A stretch of 53,670 nt of DNA from Lachnospiraceae bacterium. Lineage in GTDB: Bacteria > Bacillota > Clostridia > Lachnospirales > Lachnospiraceae. How positions within the stretch are numbered: the first letter of the stretch is position 1; each line of letters starts with the position of its first letter. Made by a program: the position numbers and the translations under genes. The stretch covers positions 1 through 53,670 of the forward strand of contig JAQYAY010000003.1 in NCBI GenBank assembly GCA_029338735.1. The letters are read 5' to 3'. The notes under the pieces were generated by a model, which did no database searches, was not told the DNA's origin, and saw nothing but the letters and a program-made list of their open reading frames with translations. Shown here one piece after another: positions 53,168 to 53,670 of the stretch.

Positions 53168-53670
53168 AAAAACAGTATGACGTAATTATTGTTGGAGCCG
53201 GAGTTGCCGGTTGTTTTGCAGCACTTCATCTGCCTCCTGACAGACAGATTCTGATGATCACAAAGGAAGGAATCGAAGAATGTGATTCCTATCTGGCACA
53301 GGGAGGCATCTGTGTACTGAAGGATCCTTCGGACTACGACGCCTTCTTTGAGGATACGATGAAGGCAGGACACTATGAGAATCGCAAGGAGTCGGTGGAC
53401 TGCATGATCCGCTCGTCCAAGGGCGTGATCGAGGAGCTCATGGAGTACGGTGTCGATTTCGCCAGAAATCCTGATGGTACGCTTGAGTTTACCAGAGAAG
53501 GTGCCCATTCCACAAACCGTATCCTCCATCATGAGGATATCACAGGCGAGGAGATCACGACTCATCTGCAGGCAGCAGAGAAGAAGCTTCCGAATGTAGA
53601 GATCCAAGAATATACTAGAAATGTCGATCTACTGGCAGAGAACAACCTCTCTGACGGACTTGTCGTGATC
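53164..53670 (+). CDS. nadB: L-aspartate oxidase, N-terminal part (runs off the window)
   Basis: The first 169 residues of a flavoenzyme that oxidises aspartate to iminoaspartate, the substrate of NadA. The FAD loop GAGVAGCFAALHLPP is at residues 11-25, followed by SYLAQGGICVLKD and GAHSTNRILHHED, with the Arg/His of the active site. The frame is open to the last base of the window. The start overlaps the nadA stop. Confidence 0.94.
   Translation, partial: MKKQYDVIIVGAGVAGCFAALHLPPDRQILMITKEGIEECDSYLAQGGICVLKDPSDYDAFFEDTMKAGHYENRKESVDCMIRSSKGVIEELMEYGVDFARNPDGTLEFTREGAHSTNRILHHEDITGEEITTHLQAAEKKLPNVEIQEYTRNVDLLAENNLSDGLVVI

Overview
This 53.7 kb window looks like core chromosome of an anaerobic, flagellated, Gram-positive Clostridia member, most likely Lachnospiraceae. 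The signs are an S-box (SAM-I) leader in front of metK, purine-rich Shine-Dalgarno sites almost everywhere, a class III (anaerobic) ribonucleotide reductase with NrdR boxes, NSS and OPT family transporters, RNHCP-domain proteins, two lipoproteins with clear lipoboxes, and a FliD-like protein beside glycosyltransferases. I cannot name the species. No rRNA, tRNA, CRISPR array, intact transposase or prophage gene was found.

Layout. 1-573: gene-free, with a decaying 62-bp tandem repeat and a short broken ORF that resembles the start of an IS66-type transposase. 574-3495: a membrane-anchored phosphodiester glycosidase facing a minus-strand group (nucleoside phosphorylase-like protein and two RNHCP zinc-ribbon proteins). 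3583-7637: promoter, SAM riboswitch and metK, then rfbB-rfbA-rfbC (dTDP-rhamnose precursor synthesis; rfbD is not in the window). 7654-12199: a PrsA-like foldase lipoprotein and a heterodimeric ABC exporter. 12213-18417: murA followed by three overlapping CgeB-like glycosyltransferases, convergent with a FliD-like flagellar cap protein. 18588-21570: ACT-domain protein, homoserine dehydrogenase and aspartokinase (threonine/methionine/lysine branch). 21571-21956: a gene-free stretch with a candidate pseudoknotted RNA, an inverted repeat and the atp promoter. 21957-28431: complete F1Fo ATP synthase operon atpB-E-F-H-A-G-D-C. 28438-35773: an NSS transporter, then a sugar locus (GH13, LacI regulator with its own operator, GH42 beta-galactosidase, galactokinase). 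35774-40332: a membrane diguanylate cyclase divergent from a membrane glycerophosphodiesterase, a 30-bp perfect REP-like palindrome, and a Wzy/O-antigen-ligase-like protein. 40336-45140: OPT peptide transporter, a lone PqqD-domain protein, and a polar amino acid ABC transporter. 45202-48410: NrdR-controlled nrdD and nrdG separated by a long palindromic element. 48413-53670: histidine phosphatase, polysaccharide deacetylase, a response regulator with GGDEF-like and EAL domains, nadA, and the start of nadB.

How the genes work together. Three themes recur: cell-surface carbohydrate (rhamnose precursors, MurA, glycosyltransferases, ligase-like protein, deacetylase), surface or motility control (FliD-like protein, two c-di-GMP proteins), and central anaerobic metabolism (ATP synthase, amino acid synthesis, NAD synthesis, anaerobic dNTP supply).

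The observation I would follow first is the RNA candidate at 21621-21765. It has a 9-bp closing helix followed directly by nine T, two inner hairpins, and a 9-bp plus 8-bp contiguous pseudoknot; it matches no riboswitch or sRNA class that I recognise. Other points of interest are the SAM riboswitch whose P1 helix can include the metK ribosome-binding site, several intergenic palindromes and heptad repeats, a divergent promoter pair whose -10 boxes form an inverted repeat, and a lone PqqD protein beside a peptide importer. All calls come from reading the sequence; no database search was possible.
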